Source of the DNA: Prostheceraeus crozeri
Taxonomy: Eukaryota; Platyhelminthes; Polycladida; Euryleptidae
Assembly (NCBI GenBank): GCA_907163375.1
Contig: CAJQUW010012898.1
Span: forward strand, 111,817 to 175,816
Direction: 5' to 3'
DNA: 64,000 nucleotides
Shown here in pieces: positions 45,996 to 56,324 of this stretch. Position 1 is the stretch's first letter. The number at the start of each line of letters is the position of its first letter. A program made the translations under genes and the position numbers. The notes below the pieces were generated by a model. It made no database searches and was not told where the DNA came from. It worked only from the letters and a program-made list of their open reading frames with translations.

Positions 45996-48900
45996 ATGAA
46001 TCGTGAAATGTCTCTCGGACGAACGTCTAGGATTGATGAATTAATCAAGAAACAAACTGCTGAGTTTGATGCGCAAATTAAACATAGTAAACGTAGTAAA
46101 CGTATTAAAAAACAGAAACGTACTAGGCGTAGTATTAGACGTAATACTAAAAAACAGAAAAGTGGAACAAAAGAAATATTAGAAACTCCTATTACTGATA
46201 TCTTTTTTGATGATAGAATTAAGGATGAACTTTGTGATGATTTATGTAATTTATTTAATCCAAATGAAATTAAATATGAAAATGTATCTTTTATTAATGT
46301 AGTAAATGATATGCGGAAACTTTTAGCAAATGGTAAAATTATTAATTTACTTGGAAAAGTTGTTAAAGATCAGGAAAATATAATTCAAAATTTTTACGTA
46401 ACCTTCTATAATAAAAAATCATTTGAAACATGGTTTTCGAATCTGGATGAGAAATCCGATGCTAACGAATGGATTTTTACAGGTAATATTAAATATGAAG
46501 ATTTTGGAATGAAGTTAGTACAAAGATCGCATAGAGGGGCAGGGATTAATATGAAATATAGAATCAAAGAATATTTCGGTGAATATTGTTATATTCCTTC
46601 TGAAGATTTTTGTTTTATTAAATGTTATAATGTTTTACGAGGTTTTAATGAAGAACAAGGAGAAATGATGAAAGAAATGTTTAATAATTTTTTATATAAA
46701 GAGAAAGCCACATCTAGAACAGGAGTAATGTCAAACTGCAAATTTTTTCAATTCAATAAATATTTTGGAGAATGTGTTCAATATTATAGTCCTGCCAATC
46801 GTCATTTAAATCCTAGAGGAATTGAAACGTTTCATAATTATGTTTATTACAATTATTTTCACGCAGGTTCAACAATTGGTCACTATTGTTTAATTAATAA
46901 ATCTCATAAATTAAAAGCTATTAGAGAAATTGAAAATAATTTCAAACCCATATATAAAACAGTTACTGATGAAAATCTAACAACGCGTCCATATAAAATC
47001 ATATAAAAGAAAAAAATTGACTATGGCTCAACATATATTTGGGATCTCGAAACTTTTCCTGATCCTAACTGTTCAACAGCTCATCCTATTCCTTATGCTG
47101 TAGGAGCTATTAATTTTAATAAATTTATATGTTGTTTACCGAAACAAAGATTGAAAGAATTAGAAACACGTTTGTTAAGTGATATGATTAAAATTAAACG
47201 ATCAAAAGATGAAGATGAAATTAAAAATCTTAAAAAACAGATTAATGAGTATAATAATTTAACTGAATTAGAATTTAATAAACTTCAAAATTGTGTGAAA
47301 ATATTTACGAGAACTGAGGATGATGAATGTCCGATCGGGGGAAACCCAGAGGACGTATGTCCGATCCATCAATTTTTTAAAACTCTTGGAAAATTTAATT
47401 ATTCGAGAGTAACCTTAATAGCTCACAATTCATCAGGTTTTGATTCCTATTTTCCGATAAAAGCTAATTTTAAATTATCTAAACCGCCTCTTAAAACTTC
47501 AAGAGGAATATTGACTGCTTCATTACAAAATCCTTATACAACTGAATGTGTTAGTAGATACATTCAAAAATCTTTTAGATTTAAAAACAATGTGAAAAAA
47601 GATTCACCGTCAGGTAAATTAGCGCTTCAAACTATTATAATGAAATGTAGTTATCAACATGTAAAAACAAGTCTTTCTAAATGGTGTGAGAATTTTAAAA
47701 TTCCTACGAATGTGTGTAAATTAAATTATGAAATTGGAGACATAACACATGAAAATTATAAAGAAAAAGAAAATGAATGGAGACCATATTTAGTTAACGA
47801 TATTCTTTCTTTAGCTTTTTGTATCTACAAATATAATAATGTTATGCGAGATTTAGTTGGTGAAGATATAACTACTAATTTGACATCCTCTGCTTTAACA
47901 TTTAACGGTTGGATGAAAAGCGTACAAAATGACAATACAAATATTCATTCTCATATAGATTTATGGGCTAGAAATTATATTAGAAAATCTGTTAAAGGTG
48001 GAAGAGTTTCAGGAAATATAAGAAAATACATATCGCCATTTTGTAGCATCTTGTTACCAATATTAAAACAGTATTTACCTGGTCGCTACGCTGGGGGGAC
48101 TTTGTCTCTTGGAAGTAATTTAATAGATTTAATGAAACAGTATCGAGATTTAGGAGATAAAACTGAAATTTGTAAGAAAATTTCAAATCAACTACTTGAA
48201 CAAAAAAATGAATTTCTCATGGCTTTTGATGCAACATCTTTATATCCATCAGCTATGTATGATGAAAATTCAGAATACCCTAAAGCTGAATCAGCTAGAA
48301 AATTTCGTCAAGAAGAAGAGCGGGAAATAGTATATAAATTTAATACTCAAACATTTAGACCTAAAACTGGAATATTCTCTGTTGTGTTTCAATATCCGAA
48401 TGATATGTTTTTCCGACCAGTTCCTATAAAAGATAAAGTTAAAAATCAAAATAATAATTCTCATGTAAGTAATCAGGTTTAGAAATGGTATATGTTATGA
48501 TGTATTAACTTCTGTAGACATACAAGAAATTGTTAGATGTGGGGGAAAAATCTTACATATTACTGATGGTATAATTTAGGAAAAAAATTATGAAGTTTCA
48601 CCATTTAGAAATTATATTGAAAAACTTTTTAATTTGAGAAAAAGATATAAAGCAGAAGGAAATACTGTAGGCGATGAGTTAATTAAATTATCGATGAATT
48701 CGCTATATGGCAAAACTGTGCAAAAAGATATAACCACTAAATATCATTTATGGAATGAGAATACATTGAGAAAAAATTTCACTCAAGAAGTAAAAGATTA
48801 TGAAAAATTAAATGATGAACAATATTTAGCGAAAGTAGAAATGGAAGATGATGAATTTCTCAAAACTAATATTGTAAAAGATGGGAAGACGTCGTTCATG

Positions 48901-49446
48901 CCATCACACTTAGGTTCTTTCATTCTTTCTCACTCTAGAAGAATCATGAATAACTTTATTTTAGAAATTAATGGTTTCAACGAAAAATACATTCATTATA
49001 CAGATACTGATTCAATATACATTTCTAATGAGCTCTTCAATAAATTAGATGCTGCTGGATATGTTGGTGGGGAATTGTGTCAAGGAAAAAATGATTATGG
49101 AAATGGTGGAATTATTTTTGCAATGTTTATTGCTCCTAAAATAAAATATTGTATTACTGTAGATGAACAAGGGAGACTTAGTGAAAAGAAAACATTCAAA
49201 GGATATTGACAAGATAAAGTAAAAGTAGAAGATTTTCTAAAATTATATTCGGGGAAAACATTATCGACTACAGTTAATAAACCATGGAAAAGATCTTTAG
49301 AAACTGGAATTAGTATTCCTGATAAAAATAATAATACTGAAGAAAAAAGATTCACTGGTAAAATAATGGCAGATATTCAAGCTGAAATATTTCAAACAAT
49401 CGTCTGTGAGAGTAATTTAAGTAATGATGATGACACGTGGGAATAA
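45996..49446 (+). pseudogene. protein-primed family B DNA polymerase, broken
   Basis: This enzyme would copy the linear genome using a protein primer. The first 336 codons (45996-47006) have a basic N-terminus and probably include the terminal-protein region. An in-frame TAA at 47004 follows. The exonuclease domain then shows WDLETF (about 47053), AHNSSGFDSYF (motif II, about 47425) and YLVNDILSL (motif III, about 47789). Synthesis motifs are an IRKSVKGGRV loop, motif A DATSLYPS (about 48230), motif B KLSMNSLYGKT (about 48685) and motif C YTDTDSIY (about 48999). Breaks are the TAA at 47004, a frameshift near 48480, TAG at 48577 and TGA at 49207; the last frame ends at the TAA at 49444. All catalytic motifs are still readable, so the decay is fairly young. 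Confidence 0.93.
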
Positions 49447-49570
49447 TAATTTTTTTATAACATCTAAAAACTTATTACATCTAAAAATTTTATAACATCT
49501 AAAAACTTATTACATCTAAAAATTTTATTACATATGAAAATATATTTATCGAATATTTTGGTATTTTCTA
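49447..49570. repeat. short tandem repeat between convergent genes
   Basis: Four to five copies of TTTTATAACATCTAAAAACTTATTACATCTAAAAA-type units (about 34 bp per pair) lie at 49456-49535, between the ends of the polymerase gene and the minus-strand gene. It may serve as a bidirectional terminator, but no hairpin is evident. Confidence 0.6.
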
Positions 49571-50989
49571 TTAAGTTTTATCATATAACGTTTTATCAAA
49601 AGATAATTTAAATTTATTTTCACTAACTATCGATTTTTCATCATCAATTGATTCTTCATCATCATCATCAATTGATTCATCATCATCATCAATTGATTCT
49701 TCAACATCATAAATTACACTTTTTGGTATAGGATGCCATTTCCTGATAGGATACCATTCCCTGATGGGAATATCTAATTCCAAATTATATTTATTATTTG
49801 ATAATAATATAATAGAGAAAAATATTGGTCTTTGATCTCTTTTGGAAAATTTAATAACACAACCATAATCTGAATCATTTTTAGTTTTTATTAAAGATGA
49901 TAAAATTTTCAATTGATTAGATGTAAATCCTAATTTAAATTTTGTAGACCCGATACATAGTTGTCTAACAGTATCTTCAACTATTCCATCATTATTATTT
50001 TCAATTGTAAGAAAATGAAATTTAGATAAATTTTGATTATATGTAGTATTAATATCATGTACATCAGTATGAGATATAAATTTTTCTTCACTTAAATTTT
50101 TATAATTACTAATATTTTTATAATCTTTTTTACCATTTACACCTTTTTCAGATGTTTCAAAATCATCATTTATATTATCATCATCTATATTATCATCATT
50201 ATTATTATAAGATTCTTTAAGATCGGGCAAAGCCCTAGAACCTTCGGTTCGTTTATTATGATTATGATTATGGACATTGTTAATAGTATAAGGTGTTGTC
50301 CACATATAAATTTTTTCTTGTTGAGCTAAGCCATTTATGTAAGATTTTAATAAATTAATATTTAAATTTGAATATAATCCTATATAAGTATCATCATCAT
50401 ATCTTTGCGGCATTTCTAATGTTTCTTGTTTATAAATTGTGTCTCTATAATAAACTTGACATAATAATTCTTCATTATGTTTTTTACTCTCTATGTGAAT
50501 GTTATATTGATTTTGTTCATCAACAAATAATCTAATTTTTTCCTTGGAAAACGATTTTAATTTTTTAACTAATTCTTTAATATTGATATAATTGATAATT
50601 TAATTTTCTATCCACTCAGTATTACTAATCGGCAAAACTGCTCTAATGAATCCATAAACATTATTATGACCAATAATAACCATATTTTCTTTATTTAATT
50701 CAACATAAGCTACATCATTATATTTGCTTACAATCTCCATAAATTTTATAAACGGGTCTCCTGGAAATAAACAATAATTAGTTTCTATAGAAGGTAAACC
50801 TTTTGTTTGTTCTCTAAATATTTCGGCTTGTAATTGAAATAAAATATTAACATCTATACATGGATTTGTAATAGTATTATTATTATTATTATTATCAAAA
50901 CATTTATTTCCAAATCCCGTTGATCTCGTCGAATAAGAAGAACAGGATGATGCGGACGAATATAATTTTTTTAAATTTGCTTTATCCAT
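49571..50989 (-). pseudogene. unknown minus-strand Polinton gene, possibly clamp-like; one frameshift
   Basis: The ATG at 50989 opens 129 codons to a stop at 50600. The frame then shifts by one near 50600 and continues open to 49571, about 470 codons in all. It has an Asn/Ser-rich N-terminus, a beta-alpha segment (FIKFMEIVSKYNDVAYVELN, then VIIGHNN) and a strand-helix piece (INIKELVKKLKSFSKEKIRL). A long Asn/Asp low-complexity insert follows, then TKFKLGFTSNQLKILSSLIK followed by two hydrophobic strands, and an acidic Asp/Glu/Ser tail with repeated ESIDDDD. The alternation of long beta-strands with single helices at these two places is reminiscent of DNA sliding clamps (PCNA-type). That is an inference from pattern only. 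Convergent with the polymerase gene. Confidence 0.45.
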
Positions 50990-51093
50990 TTTTTTATTTT
51001 TATTAGAAAAAATTTTATTTTTTTATTTTTATTAGAAAAAATTTTATTTTTTTTCTCATTATATAAAAAAATTACTTTTTTATTGTTTTAAAA

Positions 51094-51981
51094 ATGATGA
51101 TACCAAATGTTGGTGGAGGTGCATATATCCCGAATAATCGTGAATTAGAAATAGAGATAGAAAATTATATCATGAAAACTGGAGACGTTTTATCTGGTCC
51201 ATTGCATCTTTCTATTCTTCTTCAACAAAATACAGAGTTAACAAATAAACAATATGTTGATACACAAATCAATGACTTAAAAGAAAAATATATAAACGAT
51301 GTTTTGGTTCCACTGATGAATGAATTAAAGTTGCTTAAACTTAATGACAAATCATTAAACGAAAAATTATTAAAACTTGATAAAAAAGATAGAGAGCTAG
51401 AAGCAGATATAGCAAAACTTTTTAAAAAGATTTCAGAACAATCAAAAATTTTAATATTACTTTCTATAAATTTAAAATCTGCAGTAATTAAAAATAAACA
51501 TCAGATAAAAATGTTAAAAGAACAATTAGAAGATGAAATAGAAAAACTACCTGAAAGAATTAAAAAAAATTTAAAGCAGTTACAAACTACATTCCAAAAA
51601 AGTGTTGATGAATTGAGTTCTAAAATTACTCAACAAATGAAAAAGATGAATAGAATAATAAATGAAGTAAACTCACTTAATCAAAAAGTTGATAAAATGA
51701 AAACTCTTAAAATCAATTTAGAAAATGAATTAAAGAAAAATTTACAAGAAAACTCTAAAGAAAATAAAGAGCAGTTAGATTCTGTTAAAAGACAACTAGA
51801 TGTTCTTAAAATTAAGTTAAATGCTCTTAAAACGGCGTTGAAGATGAATCAGGAGAAAATGCAAGTTAATAGAAAAGAAATTAAAGTACATCACACGCTA
51901 CTTGACGCAATAGATAAAGTGCAACAATCAATTATCAAAGTTATCTCGAAGTTGTTGTCCATTCACAAACGTAAATCTTGA
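51094..51981 (+). CDS. fibre-like coiled-coil structural protein
   Basis: 295 codons, intact, starting at the double ATG at 51094 after TTTTATTGTTTTAAAA. Residues 28-60 read MKTGDVLSGPLHL, then NTELTNKQYVD. This is the layout of the linker in phage and viral tail fibres, where a TG..L.GPL.L strand is followed by an ATKKYVD-like end. Residues 60-290 are almost continuous heptad-type coiled coil rich in Lys, Leu and Glu, with no proline-rich breaks, ending in a basic tail (LSIHKRKS). I infer a trimeric fibre or spike shaft. There is no obvious globular knob at the C-terminus, so an internal scaffolding role is the alternative. Confidence 0.55.
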   Translation: MMIPNVGGGAYIPNNRELEIEIENYIMKTGDVLSGPLHLSILLQQNTELTNKQYVDTQINDLKEKYINDVLVPLMNELKLLKLNDKSLNEKLLKLDKKDRELEADIAKLFKKISEQSKILILLSINLKSAVIKNKHQIKMLKEQLEDEIEKLPERIKKNLKQLQTTFQKSVDELSSKITQQMKKMNRIINEVNSLNQKVDKMKTLKINLENELKKNLQENSKENKEQLDSVKRQLDVLKIKLNALKTALKMNQEKMQVNRKEIKVHHTLLDAIDKVQQSIIKVISKLLSIHKRKS

Positions 51982-52202
51982 TCGACGAAGTCTTGGGTTT
52001 CTAACCTATCGGAGCGAAGCTCCTCGAGGCTTTAGCCGATCGGACCAAAGGTCCTCAGGTTACTAACCAATAGAACTTTGTTCAGAGGCTTTAGCCGATC
52101 CTAAACGTAAATCTTAGCGCAAATATTAAACGGACCAAAGGTCCTCAGGTTACTAACCAATCGTAAATATTTTTTCCCAAAAGTCAAATTTAATCCTAAA
52201 AA
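51982..52202. repeat. cluster of short GC-rich hairpins
   Basis: Repeated blocks of the kind GGTTACTAACC, GGCTTTAGCC, GGACCAAAGGTCC (52042-52054 and 52132-52144) and GGAGCGAAGCTCC (52011-52023). Each is a 4-5 bp stem with a 3-4 base loop. The longer word GGACCAAAGGTCCTCAGGTT occurs twice. The cluster is much richer in GC than the genes around it. The same hairpin types are scattered elsewhere in the element (near 50225, 52585, 54221, 54882, 56288 and 56649). Confidence 0.8.
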
Positions 52203-52733
52203 ATGCCTATAATTTATAAACACAATCTTAAACATTTTGCTTCAAATCAAAGAATTGCTCATGAAACACGTATGAATCCTGTTTATCATTATGATAATAA
52301 AGAAACAGTTCACACGGAAGGAGCTGGCATCTTTTCTGGTATTGGAAGTATCGTTAACTTGATTAAAAATAATAAAGATTTGATTACATCTGCTGCAAAA
52401 GGAGCAGCTGCTATAGGTAGTACAGCTAGTGCAATATCAAATGCTGTTAAGTCTCAAAACGAATTAAAACAACTAGAAGCTATTCGTAAACTTAGGAATG
52501 ATTCTGAAGAACTAAAACATTTAAAAAAACTTTCAGAGGAAACAAAAAGCAAAATTGCTAACATAGCTGTGGGGGAAACCTTGAGGAGCGGAGCTCCGTC
52601 TGATAGTAAACATAAGAAGAAATCAGGCGTAGCCATAAAACGTTCAATTGAAGAAATAAGAGGTAATGGCGTGAGCAGCAACCTTGGGTCTAACCAGCAA
52701 AGCTGTAGCGGAGCTGGTCTAGCAAAATTCTAA
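52203..52733 (+). CDS. membrane-active capsid-associated protein candidate
   Basis: 176 codons, intact, ATG at 52203 after TTTAATCCTAAAAA. The first 40 residues are polar. A Gly/Ala-rich amphipathic segment follows (GAGIFSGIGSIVNLIKNN, then SAAKGAAAIGSTASAISNAV), then a charged helical stretch (QNELKQLEAIRKLRNDSEELKHLKKL) and a Lys-rich C-terminus. This build resembles the small membrane-lytic or cement proteins (pVI/pX-like) of adenovirus-like elements. A GC-rich hairpin (52585-52597) lies inside the reading frame and codes for an RSGAPS insert. The role is inferred from composition and its place next to the capsid gene. Confidence 0.45.
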   Translation: MPIIYKHNLKHFASNQRIAHETRMNPVYHYDNKETVHTEGAGIFSGIGSIVNLIKNNKDLITSAAKGAAAIGSTASAISNAVKSQNELKQLEAIRKLRNDSEELKHLKKLSEETKSKIANIAVGETLRSGAPSDSKHKKKSGVAIKRSIEEIRGNGVSSNLGSNQQSCSGAGLAKF

Positions 52734-52880
52734 AATTGTTTTTTAGTAAAATTTTTTTTAGTAAATTAGCAAAATTTTTTTAGAAACATTTTTTTAGCAA
52801 AATTTTTTTAGTAAAATAATTTTAGCAGAATTTTTTCTGTGTGTGAGAAAAAACAAAAAGTCAAATTATTTTTTATAAAA

Positions 52881-54213
52881 ATGTCTTCGCTTATCGAAAA
52901 TAAATTTAGATTAGACGATCCTCCGTTCGTCAGTTGCAATCAAAAAAAGAATGACTATATAAGAATTGGTATGAATCCCGGATCTTCCAGTAGAGTAAAT
53001 ACTGGAGGTGATTTAATTTTTGAAGTTGATAATCAGCAGAGTTATATATATTTCCCTGATTCGTTTTTACATTGTGAATATTCTTTATATAGTGATGCCA
53101 ATTTTACAACACCATTACCAGAAACTGATAATATTGCACTAGAGAATAATTTTTTCCAAGATTATTTACACAAATGCGTTTAGATGTTGCAACTCAAAAT
53201 ATAGAAACAATAAGTGATTCTCCAGGTGTAATTGATACAATGCTTAGATTTGTAACAATTGGTGAAAATATTAAAAATTTGAAATCGAAGGTTGGTTTCC
53301 TGATACTAATGATGGTATAATTGTTGATGATTTAACTCACGCTGGAACAGATACCGCAGGAATTGCGAAAGATGTAGAAAATATTGCAAAACATTTAGAT
53401 AAAACAAACAATAGTGCATATAAAGAAAGACGTGAATTTAACAAGAAAAGTAAACAGACAGTTAATTGGTCATTGTCTCCATTATTCGGATATTTAGATT
53501 ATGATAAAATATCATGTCAATTAAAATTTAAATTAATAATTCATCGCACAGCAAATAATGAATTAATCTTTTTTGGTAAGACTGGAAAAAAAGCATATTT
53601 AAAAATTGATAGACTTGAATGGTGGATTAAGCATATTACTCCTAGTTTAGAGATTGAAACAGCTATTGCAAAAAGATTAAATACTAACAAACCAATTCCA
53701 GTAAATTTTCTAAAGCGTACTGCTAGTTTAGTAACTTTTTCCTAACAAAGATTTAACTGGCATTTTACTAGAACTTCGAATACTCCAAGATATTTATTAC
53801 TAACATTTCAAAGAAATAATTCTCCAAGTTTTGATAAGAACAACAATCTTTTTCATATTAATACAATTCGAAGTTTACAAGTTTCATTAAATCAAACCCG
53901 ATATCCAATTGATGCATTAAGATTCGATGATACCAATAATCAATTTATGGAAGGATATGATTCTTATCGAAATCTTTGTATAGAATTTGGAGTTGAACCA
54001 CAATTAACTCCTGGAGATTGGAGACATTTATATCCTGTTTTCTGTTTCGATTTAAGTGCACAATCTGAAGATATTATCAAGACTGGTTGTGATGTAACAA
54101 TTAATATTGAAAAGAAAGATTCCACAACTTCATTGATAGCTTATGGTTTAATGTTAGAAGATGTAAAATATTCTATTGAAATTCTTAATGGAAAGATGGC
54201 TAGGATAGGCTAA
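52881..54213 (+). pseudogene. major capsid-type protein, several frame breaks
   Basis: The ATG at 52881 (after TTTTTTATAAAA) opens about 95 codons with a YIYFPDSFLHCEY strand. The frame changes near 53170 and again near 53278, and an in-frame TAA lies at 53743. The last frame then runs to 54213, about 440 codons overall. Later landmarks are WSLSPLFGYLDYDKI, a KLIIHRTANNELIFF strand, KIDRLEWWIKHITPSLEIE, a PRYLLLTFQRNN strand and YPVFCFDLSAQSE near the end, followed by paired strands in TSLIAYGLML. This strand-rich order matches a capsid-like protein family often found with the penton-like gene in invertebrate Polinton-like elements. A double jelly-roll fold is an inference. Broken here. Confidence 0.55.
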
Positions 54214-54390
54214 AGCCAGAGGAGCTTCGCTCCGATAAGTTAATTAAAATTTTTGTTAACTTAAATTTTTTTTAGTAATTAGTAATAAAATTTTTTCGTA
54301 ACTAGAATAGATTAAAAATTCCTAATTTAAAATTTATTCATAACTAGAATAGATTAAAATTTTTGATAACTTAAAATTTTTTTATTAAAA
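54214..54390. other. intergenic hairpins and TTAAATT leader repeats
   Basis: It starts with GGCTAAAGCC and GGAGCTTCGCTCC hairpins (54208-54233). Three imperfect copies of AACTAGAATAGATTAAAATTTTT-type sequence follow, ending in TTTTTTTATTAAAA before the next ATG. It probably holds the promoter of the following gene. Confidence 0.5.
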
Positions 54391-54873
54391 ATGTCGCAAG
54401 CGAAAAGTAATAATAATAAAACTGTTGAATTAAAATTACGTAATATTGTTGACAAAAATACCCCTAAAACTATTACGATTAATAAAAAAAAGTATTACAT
54501 AAGTAAACCAATGATAGAGAATATTCAATTACAAGAAGAAAAGAATGGCGGGATTCTCCCATTAATTTCACTAATAATAGGTGGCATAGCAGCAGCAGGA
54601 GGTGTTGCAGGTGGGACAGCTGGTATTGTCCAAGCAGTAAATAAAAATAAATCAGAGAAGGCAGCATTAGAAGAACAAAAACGACATAATAGAGAGTTAG
54701 AGAAAGTTGCTAGGGGTGAAGGAGTAGTAGATAATTTTATTACTAAATTAAAATTAGTTGATGAAGGAAAACGAGTTCTTAAAAATATTCTCCACAATGT
54801 TGATGATTTAATTGAAATTAAAGAAACTAAAGATGGTTCTGGAATATATCTAAGTCCTAGTATGATAAGGTAA
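54391..54873 (+). CDS. pX-like membrane-active Polinton protein
   Basis: 160 codons, intact. A basic N-terminus (residues 1-45) precedes a Gly-rich hydrophobic helix pair, GGILPLISLIIGGIAAAGGV followed by AGGTAGIVQAVN. A charged segment comes next (EEQKRHNRELEKVARGEG) and the C-terminus is GSGIYLSPSMIR. The GGILPL start, the Ala/Gly helix and the short GSG(I/L)YL end are a recurring pattern of small membrane-active proteins in animal adintovirus/Polinton-type elements, where membrane disruption on entry is proposed. The function is inferred. Confidence 0.6.
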   Translation: MSQAKSNNNKTVELKLRNIVDKNTPKTITINKKKYYISKPMIENIQLQEEKNGGILPLISLIIGGIAAAGGVAGGTAGIVQAVNKNKSEKAALEEQKRHNRELEKVARGEGVVDNFITKLKLVDEGKRVLKNILHNVDDLIEIKETKDGSGIYLSPSMIR

Positions 54874-54954
54874 TAACCTCAGGACCTTTGGTCCGATCGG
54901 CTAAAGCCTCTGAACAAGGTTCTATTCGGTAAAACATTTATTTTATCTTTTAAA

Positions 54955-56250
54955 ATGAATTCTACAAATTCCGAAAATTTAATTAAATTAAAAATTGCTA
55001 ATTTAGATTTATTGAATTATCTATTAAACAAAAATAAAAACTCAAACTGTCAGCATATTGGAGGTGGCATACAAAAAACATTAGAAAACTTTCCTGGATT
55101 TATTCGGAGTAAATATTCGAAAGAAAAACATCTTCCCGGTCATTCATATACTGGTCCAGGAACTCGATTAGATATAAGACTAGATGAGAATAATAATCCG
55201 AAACCAGGTGAAGAACCAATAAATAGAGTAGATGCCGCAGCTTACAGGCATGATTTAGCTTATCGAAATCATGATCTAAGTTCTCGACATGCAGCTGATA
55301 AGAAGATGATTCAAGAATTAGATAGTATTCAAAATCCTACATTTAGAGAAAAAATTGAAAGAATGTTTGTTAAGAAAGCTTTACAAGCTAAAATATTATT
55401 CGGACAGGGTTTAAATGAAACGACAGCAAAGCTGTCTGAGAGCAACGCTCGAACCTACGCGTCTGAAATTCATAGGGAATACAGAAGGCCTAAATATTTA
55501 TTGAAAGTAAAAGTATTTAATAAAGATGATAATTGGAGTGCTGATCTTATTCATATGCCGAATGAAAAAGATTATAAATACGCATTGACCGTTATAGATT
55601 TATATACACGATACGCTTGGGTAAAGCCTTTAAAAAACAAAAGTGGTCTATCAGTTAAATATGCGTTTGAAGAAATCTTTAAAGAAAGTAATAGAAAGGC
55701 AAAAAAATTGTTCTTTGATAAAGGGTCTGAGTTTTATAACAGAAATGTTCAGCCACTATTTGAAACTGTTTATTCAACTGAAAATGCAGGAAAGGCTGTA
55801 GTAATAGAAAGATTCAATCGGACGTTAAAAAATAAAATTTTCAAGAAATCTACTGAGCAGAGAAATCAGAAATGGTTGAAGATATCACCAGGAGTTGTAG
55901 AAGAGTATAACAATAAGATTCATTCAGGTATTGAAGAAACTCCAAAGAATGCTTCTGACGATCCTGATTTAATACGAATGAAAATATTCGAAAATAATTA
56001 TTCGAATGTACAGAAACGTAAGCCGAATTTGCAGAAACTTAAGCCGAAATTTAAGATTGGAGATAGAGTTAGAATATTTAAGTATAAAAATAAATTTGAA
56101 AAAGGCTTTGTTGGCTATTGGACGAAAGAGATATTTGAAGTTTGTAAAATAAATCAAACTTATCCGATTACTTACGAAATCAAAGATTTAGATGATGAAA
56201 ATATCAGAGGCCGATTTTATCAAAATGAACTACAACGAACTGATTTTTAA
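54955..56250 (+). CDS. PLA2-like domain fused to retroviral-type integrase
   Basis: 431 codons in one open frame. Residues about 55-125 carry a parvovirus VP1-type phospholipase A2 signature: LPGHSYTGPGTRLD (calcium loop) and VDAAAYRHDLAYR (His-Asp active site). Residues about 190-300 are an RNase H-fold integrase, with the first Asp in SADLIH (D197), the second in FFDKGSEF (D255) and the Glu in VIERFNRTLK (E285). A C-terminal SH3-like part begins FKIGDRVRIFKYKN (about 372). The integrase would insert the element, and the PLA2 part would open membranes during entry. The second Asp and Glu are only 29 residues apart instead of the usual 35, so a small deletion is likely. No stop separates the two domains. 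Confidence 0.85.
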   Translation: MNSTNSENLIKLKIANLDLLNYLLNKNKNSNCQHIGGGIQKTLENFPGFIRSKYSKEKHLPGHSYTGPGTRLDIRLDENNNPKPGEEPINRVDAAAYRHDLAYRNHDLSSRHAADKKMIQELDSIQNPTFREKIERMFVKKALQAKILFGQGLNETTAKLSESNARTYASEIHREYRRPKYLLKVKVFNKDDNWSADLIHMPNEKDYKYALTVIDLYTRYAWVKPLKNKSGLSVKYAFEEIFKESNRKAKKLFFDKGSEFYNRNVQPLFETVYSTENAGKAVVIERFNRTLKNKIFKKSTEQRNQKWLKISPGVVEEYNNKIHSGIEETPKNASDDPDLIRMKIFENNYSNVQKRKPNLQKLKPKFKIGDRVRIFKYKNKFEKGFVGYWTKEIFEVCKINQTYPITYEIKDLDDENIRGRFYQNELQRTDF

Positions 56251-56324
56251 TTATCATTATTATTATTATTATTGGAACTAACGTTTCGGGAATGAAATTC
56301 CCTTGTTAGGCGTAGCCATAGAAT
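56251..56324. other. ATT microsatellite and hairpin between convergent genes
   Basis: TTATCATTATTATTATTATTATT is followed by GGGAATGAAATTCCC (56288-56302), a hairpin of the same kind as those at 52-55 kb. It lies between the 3' ends of the integrase and protease genes. Confidence 0.6.

Noticed and set aside
45996-49446. Possible stop-codon recoding or an alternative genetic code in PolB
   Set aside because: The interrupting codons are TAA, TAG and TGA, one each, plus a frameshift, and neighbouring intact genes end at normal stops. Mutation decay explains this better.
52881-54213. Programmed frameshifting in the capsid gene
   Set aside because: There are two shifts and one in-frame stop with no conserved slippery site plus structure, and neighbours are also broken. 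Random decay is simpler.
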